The position numbers were made by a program, and so were the translations under genes. Positions 1 through 5,315 of a DNA stretch of 5,651 bases are shown in pieces. Positions within the stretch are counted from its first letter, which is position 1. Each line of letters begins with the position of its first letter. This stretch comes from PUMD01 sp964599275 (lineage in GTDB: Bacteria > Bacillota > Sulfobacillia > SLMV01): the NCBI GenBank assembly GCA_964599275.1, contig CAZRFK010000102.1, forward strand, positions 1 to 5,651. Reading direction: 5' to 3'. Under the pieces are notes generated by a model, which worked only from the letters and a program-made list of their open reading frames with translations, was not told the origin of the DNA and did no database searches.

Positions 1-678
1 GGTCACATCATCCTGGACACGTCGTATCATCTCAGAAACCAGACAGCCACCAAGTCCAATTCCCTGATAATCGGGATGAACTTGAATCCATTCTAGGGAG
101 GCTTCAGGAACGGCAGGGTCCAGTTCACCGATGGCCAGAGCAGCTGGTCTTTTATCTCTCTGGTCTACAATCCAGAACCACAATTTAGGAGCGAATACTG
201 GATGATTTCGCCATTCATTTATTTCTGATGGTCCGGGGTTGAGCTTCGGGTAGCAGGCGGCTATTAAATCGGCTGCCTGTTGATACTCCTGTTCATTGTC
301 AAAATCAACGGATGTAAATTGCAAACCAACGGGCAAGTCGACCTCCTCCACTGAAGTTCCCTGATATTGAAGACGGAAAAACTTCTGATGATTGTAAAAT
401 TCTTCTAAGGGAACTGCATGGATGTAGTCCTGGTGAATGAGAACCAGATTGAATGATTGGTCTTTCCCCCAAACATCACCGAACAGTGTCCTTTTCTGGT
501 TCCAGTAAAGATGAAGGGTGCCGTCGTGAATCATTGTCATTTCAGTAACTGTGCCGTCTTCTATTTCGAAATGTTTAACTGTAGGTTGGTGCTTGAGGGT
601 TTTCCACAGGGCATTGGGGAGGGTACGGCAGGGTTGCTGTTTGTAAACTGCTTTTAGTGCTTCGTTAAATCCCTTCAT
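1..678 (-). CDS. GNAT-family N-acetyltransferase, partial (C-terminus beyond the left edge)
   Basis: The minus-strand frame is open for 226 codons from the ATG at 678-676 to the window edge with no stop, so the gene runs off the left end. The start is supported by a perfect AGGAGG at 692-687, 8 nt upstream. Residues 1 to about 115 (begins MKGFNEALKA) form an N-terminal region I do not recognise. From about residue 119 the chain reads as a GNAT fold, with a beta strand near 167-171 (WFWIV), another near 179-185, and the acetyl-CoA pyrophosphate-binding motif A at about 196-216. The key residues Q205-G-I-G208-L-G210 match the Q/R-x-x-G-x-G/A pattern, preceded by the typical V-H-P-D-Y. Family knowledge: GNAT enzymes move an acetyl group from acetyl-CoA to an amine; the substrate cannot be read from the sequence. 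The N-terminal half could belong to a two-domain GNAT. Roughly the last 30-60 residues should lie outside the window. It is transcribed away from everything else here, from its own promoter. Confidence 0.88.
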   Translation of the reverse strand, partial: MKGFNEALKAVYKQQPCRTLPNALWKTLKHQPTVKHFEIEDGTVTEMTMIHDGTLHLYWNQKRTLFGDVWGKDQSFNLVLIHQDYIHAVPLEEFYNHQKFFRLQYQGTSVEEVDLPVGLQFTSVDFDNEQEYQQAADLIAACYPKLNPGPSEINEWRNHPVFAPKLWFWIVDQRDKRPAALAIGELDPAVPEASLEWIQVHPDYQGIGLGGCLVSEMIRRVQDDVT

Positions 679-683
679 TCAAT

Positions 684-709
684 AATCCTCCTCGGACCGT
701 GCGAGGATT
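684..709 (-). promoter_or_regulatory. Leader hairpin that can mask the GNAT ribosome binding site
   Basis: In the GNAT leader RNA, read on the minus strand, two overlapping pairings are possible. TCCTCG (707-702) pairs with CGAGGA (694-689) around a 7-nt loop, or AATCCTC (709-703) pairs with GAGGATT (690-684) around a 12-nt loop. The AGGAGG ribosome binding site is 692-687, so either form pairs four of its six bases. The pairing is seen in the sequence; a role in translational control is inferred. Confidence 0.4.
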
Positions 710-733
710 TCTCAGGTGCCGATGTTCCTGGTC

Positions 734-762
734 ATTTTATTGTCAGGTGCCTGATGTGTCAA
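734..762 (-). promoter_or_regulatory. Sigma-A type promoter of the GNAT gene
   Basis: On the minus strand a perfect -35 box TTGACA (762-757) is followed by a 17-nt spacer (756-740) and a -10 box TAAAAT (739-734), five of six matches to TATAAT. The expected start of transcription is near 727, which gives a leader of about 49 nt before the ATG at 678. It is the best promoter in the window. Confidence 0.75.
743..754. promoter_or_regulatory. Operator-like palindrome inside the GNAT promoter spacer
   Basis: TCAGGTGCCTGA is an inverted repeat with 5-bp arms (TCAGG/CCTGA) around a TG centre, lying wholly between the -35 and -10 boxes. A related box, TCAGGTGCC followed by GAT, sits at 712-723 in the transcribed leader, and TCAGACACCT lies at 795-804 upstream of -35. 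Centre-to-centre distances are about 31 and 52 bp, near three and five helical turns. This is what a repressor site would look like, but the regulator is not encoded in the window and binding is inference. Confidence 0.45.
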
Positions 763-1353
763 GAAATAAGACCCAGGGCACCATTTACGATGAATCAGAC
801 ACCTATACATTTTAAAATTCGTAAGTGCAAAATGTTTGAGATCTGTCAGGAGTATCTGAGGTATAGATCGTATCCCCCACAGGTTAAAAACTCTAATGGT
901 GCAAATCATCCATACAGTAGACATCAGTAGTGCTTGAAAGTGCTTGAACCATGATCAGATTAACAATATCCATGAAGCTCATACATGGCGCATTTTGTGC
1001 GGTGGCGATTCTATACACTTCCATAGCTGCAATCTGCAGGGGTTTGCATATTAATTGTATTTGAAGAGGATGGCATTCATCGAGGTCGGTTAAGTAGATT
1101 TGTACCAGATAGTATTAAATATTTCTGCATGTTGTCGCTAAAAGCCCAGGTGTTGCGCTGAGCAGAGCATGAGGGTGATAATGGTTGTTGTAAACTGATA
1201 ACCTAAGTGATAAGCATTATTTTAGATATAGCGTCTTTAGATATATTCAGATACTCAGTTGATTGAGTCAGGTGTTCATGTTGTGAAGTAAGCGGTGTTG
1301 GAATTAACTTGTTTCCGGTAAAGGTGCTTAAATAAATATGGGGAGGTCAGTAA
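763..1353. other. Long intergenic region without a convincing gene
   Basis: This stretch lies between the GNAT promoter and the MFS gene. It contains a tandem 10-bp repeat AGTGCTTGAA (929-938 and 939-948); short inverted repeats CCATG/CATGG (970-974, 984-988), CGCA/TGCG (989-992, 998-1001) and CTGCA-ATC-TGCAG (1027-1039); and the repeats at 1221-1268 listed separately. A 37-codon hydrophobic frame (951-1064) lacks a ribosome binding site. I see no tRNA, known riboswitch core or transposon end. No clear sigma-A promoter for the downstream transporter was found, although one is expected here. Confidence 0.6.
1221..1268. repeat. Direct repeats TTTAGATATA and an ACTCA/TGAGT inverted repeat upstream of the MFS gene
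   Basis: TTTAGATATA occurs at 1221-1230 and again, identical, at 1236-1245 (15-bp period). A poorer third copy follows at once (TTCAGATACT, 1246-1255, 7 of 10). Overlapping its end is ACTCA (1253-1257), then GTTGAT, then TGAGT (1264-1268), a perfect 5-bp inverted repeat. The cluster ends about 85 bp before the transporter start. It may be a regulator site or just AT-rich sequence; no function is shown. Confidence 0.4.
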
Positions 1354-2646
1354 GTGGGAACACTTGGTAATGGAAATGTGGATGCAGGTAAAGCCTTACG
1401 CTCCAGGAATGTAATGGCATTGGCGCATGCAGTACAGCATGTTTTTGCTATGTCAATACCCCCTTTACTGGTTTTTATTCAAGCTGATCTGCAGTTTAGC
1501 TGGACAGAATTAGGGGTTGCGGTTGCCGCCGGATATATAACTAGCGGACTCATACAATTTGTCTCCGGTTTTCTTGTAGATAAGTTTGGGGTCAAGAGGG
1601 TCCTTGTTGGCGGTTTTTCATTGCTGCTGCTGGGGCTGTTCTGCCTGTCGAGATCGCACACCCTTCAGATGATGGTATTTTCTCAGATTCTTTTTGGGAT
1701 AGGAAATTCAACTTTTCACCCAGCCAGCTTTGCTGAGGTCTCTAAAGCAACCAGGCACCGAGGATTGGGAATGGGAATGGCCTGGCACAATATCGGGGGC
1801 AATGTTGGTGGGGCCGCCGCTTATTCGATTGCAGCCCTCCTTGCGACCTGGCTTGGTTGGAGAACTGCAATTATAGTGATGGTTGCGGGTGGAGCTGTCC
1901 TCACAGTGATTTTTGCTGCATCCTATCGGGAGATGCCCGACCTGGAGGTAGAAGAAGATGATGTCGGGGACATTGATGCTGATAAATTGCAAAGCGAAGT
2001 GGCCGCTGCTTCAGATCAGGCGAATGAAGAATCTGATTCTAATTCAAATCTGTCAGATGTCCGAAAATGGCTTCCGGTTATCCTCGTTGCCGCAGCTGCA
2101 TTATTATCAGGAGTATTCAGTCGCGGCTTAAATACGTTTTTACCCACATTTTTGACTACTGTTAGAGGCGCTTCTGGAGCAGTTGCTGGCATGCTGTCGA
2201 CCATTTTGCTTTTGTCTGGTGCAGGAGGCTCGTTCTTGGGGGGTAAGCTGGGAGATGAGAGAAATCGAAAACAGGTGGTTTTGTTTTCCTCTGTGATCAC
2301 TGCCTTGTTTGTTTTTGTGCTTGTACGTTTTCCCCTTACCGGATTGCCGTTGATTTTAGTATTAATTGCGATAGGGTTTTCTCTGTCCGTTGCCAGACCT
2401 TGTTTGAACGCTATAACATCGGAAGTTTCTCCAGGTGGTAAGACAGGCACGGCTTTCGGTGTTGTTTTTGGTGTTATGTCTCTGGGAGGCTCTGGGATTA
2501 CTCCTGTAATAGGCTACATTGCAGACCACTTCAGTTTACAGTTGGGATTTGTATTGTTGGCGGTAGCGTTCTTACTTCATGGATTGCTCATGCAGAAGGT
2601 TAACACCAGTAAGGATAATGGAAATGGTGAGCTGGAGAGGACTTGA
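1354..2646 (+). CDS. MFS transporter, Fsr-like (fosmidomycin-resistance branch)
   Basis: The start is GTG at 1354: an in-frame TAA lies directly before it (1351-1353), and GGGGAGGT (1340-1347) sits 6 nt upstream. The 430-residue product has about 12 hydrophobic segments in two halves, the usual MFS size. Motif A between TM2 and TM3 is seen at about 72-83 (G72, D76, G79, K81, R82), with a second copy in the equivalent C-half loop at about 297-306 (G297, D301, R303). The stretch at about 114-153 (GIGNSTFHP, then RHRGLGM and GGNVGG) closely resembles the GxGxSxFHP and GGNFG pattern of E. coli Fsr, hence the assignment. Such carriers export or import small molecules across the inner membrane using the proton gradient; the substrate is unknown. 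Unusually, the cytoplasmic central loop (about 196-236) has 15 Asp/Glu and one Lys. The gene ends TGA-TAA, and the methionine sulfoxide reductase gene follows after 70 nt, probably co-transcribed. Confidence 0.9.
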   Translation: MGTLGNGNVDAGKALRSRNVMALAHAVQHVFAMSIPPLLVFIQADLQFSWTELGVAVAAGYITSGLIQFVSGFLVDKFGVKRVLVGGFSLLLLGLFCLSRSHTLQMMVFSQILFGIGNSTFHPASFAEVSKATRHRGLGMGMAWHNIGGNVGGAAAYSIAALLATWLGWRTAIIVMVAGGAVLTVIFAASYREMPDLEVEEDDVGDIDADKLQSEVAAASDQANEESDSNSNLSDVRKWLPVILVAAAALLSGVFSRGLNTFLPTFLTTVRGASGAVAGMLSTILLLSGAGGSFLGGKLGDERNRKQVVLFSSVITALFVFVLVRFPLTGLPLILVLIAIGFSLSVARPCLNAITSEVSPGGKTGTAFGVVFGVMSLGGSGITPVIGYIADHFSLQLGFVLLAVAFLLHGLLMQKVNTSKDNGNGELERT

Positions 2647-2716
2647 TAATCTTGAATCATGATGCTGCTAAGCCAGGTGTTGTGACAATTCCAATCAATA
2701 AATGGGAGTGATTTAA

Positions 2717-3217
2717 ATGTATAGAGGAGAAGCAATTAAAGGGGACAGTAAACGAGAATTTTATCAGGAGTTTTTACGTCATGCGGAAGGACTTTTGGCC
2801 GATGAGAGAAACTGGATTGCAAATCTCGCAAACATTTCTTCTCTCCTTTTTTACCAACTGGACGAGTTAAATTGGGCAGGGTTTTACCTGCATGACGGTG
2901 ACGAGTTGGTATTGGGGCCGTTTCAGGGGAAACCCGCGTGCACGCGAATTTCTGTAGGACAAGGAGTTTGTGGTACAGCAGCACAGAAAAGGAAAACTCA
3001 GCTGGTGGCTAATGTACAAGAATTCCCGGGACATATTGCCTGTGATCCCGCATCCAAGTCAGAAATAGTAGTTCCTTTGCTAAAAGGTGATGAACTGTTG
3101 GGAGTTTTGGATTTGGATAGCCCGGTTTATGACAGATTTGACGAGGAAGATAGTAAGCATTTAAATGAATTGGTCGATTTGCTGATCCAATCTTCTGATA
3201 TTGATGCACTCATGTGA
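2717..3217 (+). CDS. msrC: Free methionine-(R)-sulfoxide reductase (GAF-domain fRMsr)
   Basis: The 166-residue product is one GAF domain of the YebR/MsrC (E. coli) and YtsP (Bacillus) family. These enzymes reduce free L-methionine-(R)-sulfoxide to methionine in the cytoplasm with thioredoxin as electron source. The family signature is clear: NWAGFYL at 52-58, LGPFQGKPACTRI at 66-78, GQGVCG at 81-86, HIACD at 106-110, and the C-terminal GVLDLDS at 129-135. The three family cysteines are C75, C85 and C109; their 10- and 24-residue spacing equals that of C84, C94 and C118 in E. coli MsrC, so the active site looks intact. The ATG at 2717 is preceded by GGGAG (2704-2708) 8 nt upstream, a moderate site. 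It follows the MFS gene by 70 nt on the same strand with no terminator between, so a shared transcript is likely. It faces a convergent gene downstream. Confidence 0.95.
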   Translation: MYRGEAIKGDSKREFYQEFLRHAEGLLADERNWIANLANISSLLFYQLDELNWAGFYLHDGDELVLGPFQGKPACTRISVGQGVCGTAAQKRKTQLVANVQEFPGHIACDPASKSEIVVPLLKGDELLGVLDLDSPVYDRFDEEDSKHLNELVDLLIQSSDIDALM

Positions 3218-3281
3218 AGGTCAGCGAAGCAGTTTTTCTGAAGGTTTTGTTGTCTGAAGTGTTGTCCCTGTCCATGGTCGC

Positions 3282-3301
3282 AGCCTGGGTGGGGGCTTTT
3301 T
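3282..3301 (+). terminator. Weak candidate terminator after the fRMsr gene
   Basis: AGCC (3282-3285) can pair with GGCT (3294-3297) around an 8-nt G-rich loop, and the stem runs into TTTTT (3297-3301) and then GTTTTCC. The stem is only four base pairs, so this is a marginal factor-independent terminator. It lies about 65 bp after the fRMsr stop, where one is expected between convergent genes. Confidence 0.35.
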
Positions 3302-3425
3302 GTTTTCCTCAACTGAACATCAGATTTTAACCTCACTGCTTTGGTTTCAGATTGCTTTACAACATCCAATTTGAAGTCCGGGTGGGACGAAAACCTATAC
3401 TGGTCTTGTCTTCATATCTGCGTGC

Positions 3426-4694
3426 TCAGTCATCAGCTGCGAGGTCAGCTTGCTGCCTTTTTCGGAACTTCTGATAATCGCGAAGATTCCAGAAAGCAAT
3501 GAAAAGTCCCACGCTGCTTGCGAGGGCTGCTGTCACATGTGCTCCCACCGGTCCCAGCAAGTCGAGAGCGACGCCACCTGTGACTGAACCTATTCCCATG
3601 GCTAAACTACGGCACATTTCTTTTACTCCCATGATTTGTCCCATATTATGACTACGACCAAATTCAACAGCCATAGCTTCTGCAGCTGGTACTGATATTC
3701 CGAAACTTACACCGATGAGCACTGAAACAGCCAGCAGCTGAATAAAGTTCTGTGAGTGAGGAACTAACAGAAAACCAGCTGGTGCCAGCAGCGAGCTGAA
3801 AATGGCAAGTTTCTTGCGGTCAAGCGTATCAGCTAGAGTTCCGCCCTTTTTCTGTAGGAGAGCGCCAACCAATGCTCGCGTGGTAATAGCAAAACCAACC
3901 TGCGCGCTGGAGACGCCGAGATACACCTGAGCAAACAAGGGCAGCAGGGCGGAAAAAATTCCATGACCTACTCCGACTGAACTCCGTATGAGAACCATAC
4001 CTCTGACCAGTTCATTCTGCAGCAATTTTACGGAATCAACGATAAGCTTCATTGGTGAAGGCCGTTTTTGTGGAATTTCAGTTGCTGTGTCTTCAGCAGT
4101 TTGCTCTGGCACAAATACGATTACAAGAGCAAAGGCAATTCCACAAAGAATTCCCATGGCATAAAAAGGAACAGTGAAACCGAAGTGGTCAGCAAAAAGT
4201 CCTCCAATGATTGGTCCGCCGGCAAATCCTGCAAAAAATCCCGTGTTCAGGATTCCCATGACACTACCTTCTCTATTAGGGGGGCTTATTTCACCTGCAT
4301 ACGCCCTGGCCACTGGACTTATCATCGAAGAGAATACCCCCTGCAGGATACGCAGGTAAAAAAGATGCAGGACACTTGCTGCCCAAATAAATCCCAGCGA
4401 TACAAACAAGTATCCCAACAGGCCACCGGCCATTATTTTCTTTTTGCCTCGATAGTCAGCAAGTGAGCCGAAGACAATCATGAAGGCAGCTCGCAAAAAG
4501 GGGTTGGCGCCAAATATGAGACCAATCCAGGTTCCTGAAGCTCCCAATTGATCAGCATAAACTGGAAGGAGGGGGACAATAAAACCTACCCCCATAGCCA
4601 TACTGAACATGGCAGCTACCAGAGCGAACAAATGTCTGCGGTATTTATAGTCAGCGTCCAATTTGAGCAACTCCATTGCTCCTGATTTTGGCAT
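3426..4694 (-). CDS. MFS efflux transporter, drug:H+ antiporter (DHA1-like)
   Basis: This 422-residue, 12-TM-type MFS protein has the usual family length. Motif A in the TM2-TM3 loop is complete (G76-S-L-A-D80-Y-R-G83-K-K-K86). R115 with G119 fits motif B, linked to proton coupling. TM5 carries the antiporter motif C, G156-xxx-G160-P161-xx-G164-G165. A degenerate motif A copy lies at 285-295 (G285, D289, R293-K-K). Motif C together with motif B indicates a proton-driven exporter of drugs or other small molecules; the substrate cannot be predicted. The central loop (about 197-227) is mixed in charge and of ordinary length. The start is uncertain. The ATG at 4694 has no clear ribosome binding site, and the frame upstream holds no other start before a stop. 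A second Met (residue 7, ATG at 4676-4674) has AGGAG only 2 nt before it, closer than usual. The gene converges on the fRMsr gene and diverges from the small secreted protein gene; it is probably a single-gene transcript. Confidence 0.92.
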   Translation of the reverse strand: MPKSGAMELLKLDADYKYRRHLFALVAAMFSMAMGVGFIVPLLPVYADQLGASGTWIGLIFGANPFLRAAFMIVFGSLADYRGKKKIMAGGLLGYLFVSLGFIWAASVLHLFYLRILQGVFSSMISPVARAYAGEISPPNREGSVMGILNTGFFAGFAGGPIIGGLFADHFGFTVPFYAMGILCGIAFALVIVFVPEQTAEDTATEIPQKRPSPMKLIVDSVKLLQNELVRGMVLIRSSVGVGHGIFSALLPLFAQVYLGVSSAQVGFAITTRALVGALLQKKGGTLADTLDRKKLAIFSSLLAPAGFLLVPHSQNFIQLLAVSVLIGVSFGISVPAAEAMAVEFGRSHNMGQIMGVKEMCRSLAMGIGSVTGGVALDLLGPVGAHVTAALASSVGLFIAFWNLRDYQKFRKRQQADLAADD

Positions 4695-4817
4695 TTCAGC
4701 AGCTGAGAGACAACTCGATCATTAGAATTGCAATTTATTACCACGAATACTATCCTGCTAGCCAAAGTTGCATTCTGAGACAAGTTCCCCATTGAACTTA
4801 ATTATTTAGCTATACTA

Positions 4818-4848
4818 AGAATAGTTCACGCAGTAACCAGTTTGTCAA
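4818..4848 (-). promoter_or_regulatory. Possible promoter of the DHA1-like MFS gene
   Basis: On the minus strand a perfect -35 box TTGACA (4848-4843) is followed after 19 nt by TATTCT (4823-4818), four of six matches to the -10 consensus. The spacing is long and the -10 poor, so the -35 is the main evidence. It would give a leader of roughly 115-120 nt. Confidence 0.3.
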
Positions 4849-4863
4849 GGATCTATTTGTGGA

Positions 4864-4892
4864 TTGAACAGCAGTAGAAAAACATCTGTTAT
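4864..4892 (+). promoter_or_regulatory. Possible promoter of the small secreted protein gene
   Basis: TTGAAC (4864-4869) and TGTTAT (4887-4892) are separated by 17 nt; each matches four of six consensus positions. The leader would be about 105 nt. Other AT-rich starts nearer the gene, such as CATAAT at 4924-4929, lack a -35 box. This is a weak call. Confidence 0.2.
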
Positions 4893-4942
4893 ATTCCTAA
4901 AGTTTTTGCTGACATTGACGATACATAATACAGTAAGGGTGG

Positions 4943-4970
4943 TTGATTGGTGCAGTTATCAAATTTTGAT
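4943..4970. promoter_or_regulatory. TTGAT/ATCAA inverted repeats upstream of the small secreted protein gene
   Basis: ATCAAA-T-TTTGAT (4958-4970) is a perfect 13-bp palindrome. A further half-site TTGAT lies at 4943-4947, giving three alternating half-sites. The palindrome ends 35 bp before the ATG at 5006. It could be an operator or a small hairpin in the leader; AT-rich palindromes also arise by chance. Confidence 0.3.
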
Positions 4971-5005
4971 TGAGTTTTATGTTAAGATAAGAGGAGGAGT
5001 TCAGG

Positions 5006-5209
5006 ATGTTGAAACGCTCGATAGCTTTACTGCTTGCACTTTTGCTGGTTCTTTCATTTTCCACAGTGGCGATGGCCAACGGAGCGGTGATTCGGGCTGA
5101 CGAAGATGAAGGAGTTGAATGGGAACCAGGAGAAGATGGAGATCTTTTTGTGTCAGACCAGGCAAATCATGATGTGGTTGATAATCCCATCAACGTAGCA
5201 GGGGATTGA
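5006..5209 (+). CDS. Small secreted acidic protein, family not recognised
   Basis: The 67-codon gene has the strongest plus-strand ribosome binding site in the window, GAGGAGGAG at 4991-4999, with AGGAGG (4992-4997) 8 nt before the ATG. The product starts with a textbook signal peptide: a basic N-terminus (MLKRS), a Leu/Ala-rich core, and an AxA site ending A22-M23-A24, so signal peptidase I should cleave before N25. The predicted mature chain is 43 residues with 8 Asp and 5 Glu against a single Arg and one His. It has no cysteine, no lipobox and no second membrane segment. It begins NGAVIRADEDE and ends DNPINVAGD. It is probably exported, unstructured or ion-binding; no function can be assigned. 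It stands alone, divergent from the DHA1-like MFS gene and convergent with the HD-GYP gene. Start and secretion are well supported by the sequence, identity is not. Confidence 0.75.
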   Translation: MLKRSIALLLALLLVLSFSTVAMANGAVIRADEDEGVEWEPGEDGDLFVSDQANHDVVDNPINVAGD

Positions 5210-5236
5210 GCCAAGAAGTCATAACTGAATTTCTTG

Positions 5237-5290
5237 CAGGCTTGCTTTCTTGTTAGTCTTCCCAGAGCATGGGACCACAAGGCAGGCCTG
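5237..5290. terminator. Long imperfect hairpin between convergent genes, possible bidirectional terminator
   Basis: Nested pairings can form one long stem: CAGGC (5237-5241) with GCCTG (5286-5290), GC (5244-5245) with GC (5282-5283), CTTG (5249-5252) with CAAG (5278-5281), and TCCCA (5260-5264) with TGGGA (5270-5274) around the loop GAGCA. It lies between the stop of the secreted protein gene (5209) and the stop of the HD-GYP gene (5316). No clean T run follows on either strand, so ordinary factor-independent termination is uncertain. Confidence 0.4.
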
Positions 5291-5315
5291 TTACATTTAT
5301 GTTTGCAGTTGCGAC

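Noticed and set aside
712..924. 70-codon minus-strand reading frame upstream of the GNAT gene
   Set aside because: It covers the GNAT promoter and operator, has no convincing ribosome binding site, and its residue composition looks random.
1067..1115. Resemblance of GAGGATGGCATTC to the 5' part of a fluoride riboswitch
   Set aside because: The pairing partner and the conserved downstream GATG...CCTAC segment are missing, so the aptamer core cannot form.
1259..1268. TTGATTGAGT shared with 4966-4975, upstream of the secreted protein gene
   Set aside because: A 10-bp match between two places in a 5.6-kb window is expected by chance; the flanks do not match.
2016..2450. 144-codon minus-strand frame inside the Fsr-like MFS gene
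   Set aside because: It lies opposite a clear gene with intact family motifs and resembles no protein; it is an antisense shadow.
3376..3388. GTCC/GGAC hairpin as a terminator for the DHA1-like MFS gene
   Set aside because: It has a 4-bp stem with no following T run on the minus strand, so it is too weak to call.
4068..4466. 132-codon plus-strand frame opposite the DHA1-like MFS gene
   Set aside because: Its sequence is low in recognisable structure and it is fully antisense to a well-supported transporter gene.
4864..5100. 78-codon plus-strand frame with a TTG start overlapping the secreted protein gene
   Set aside because: It has no ribosome binding site and overlaps in another frame a gene with a strong ribosome binding site and a signal peptide.
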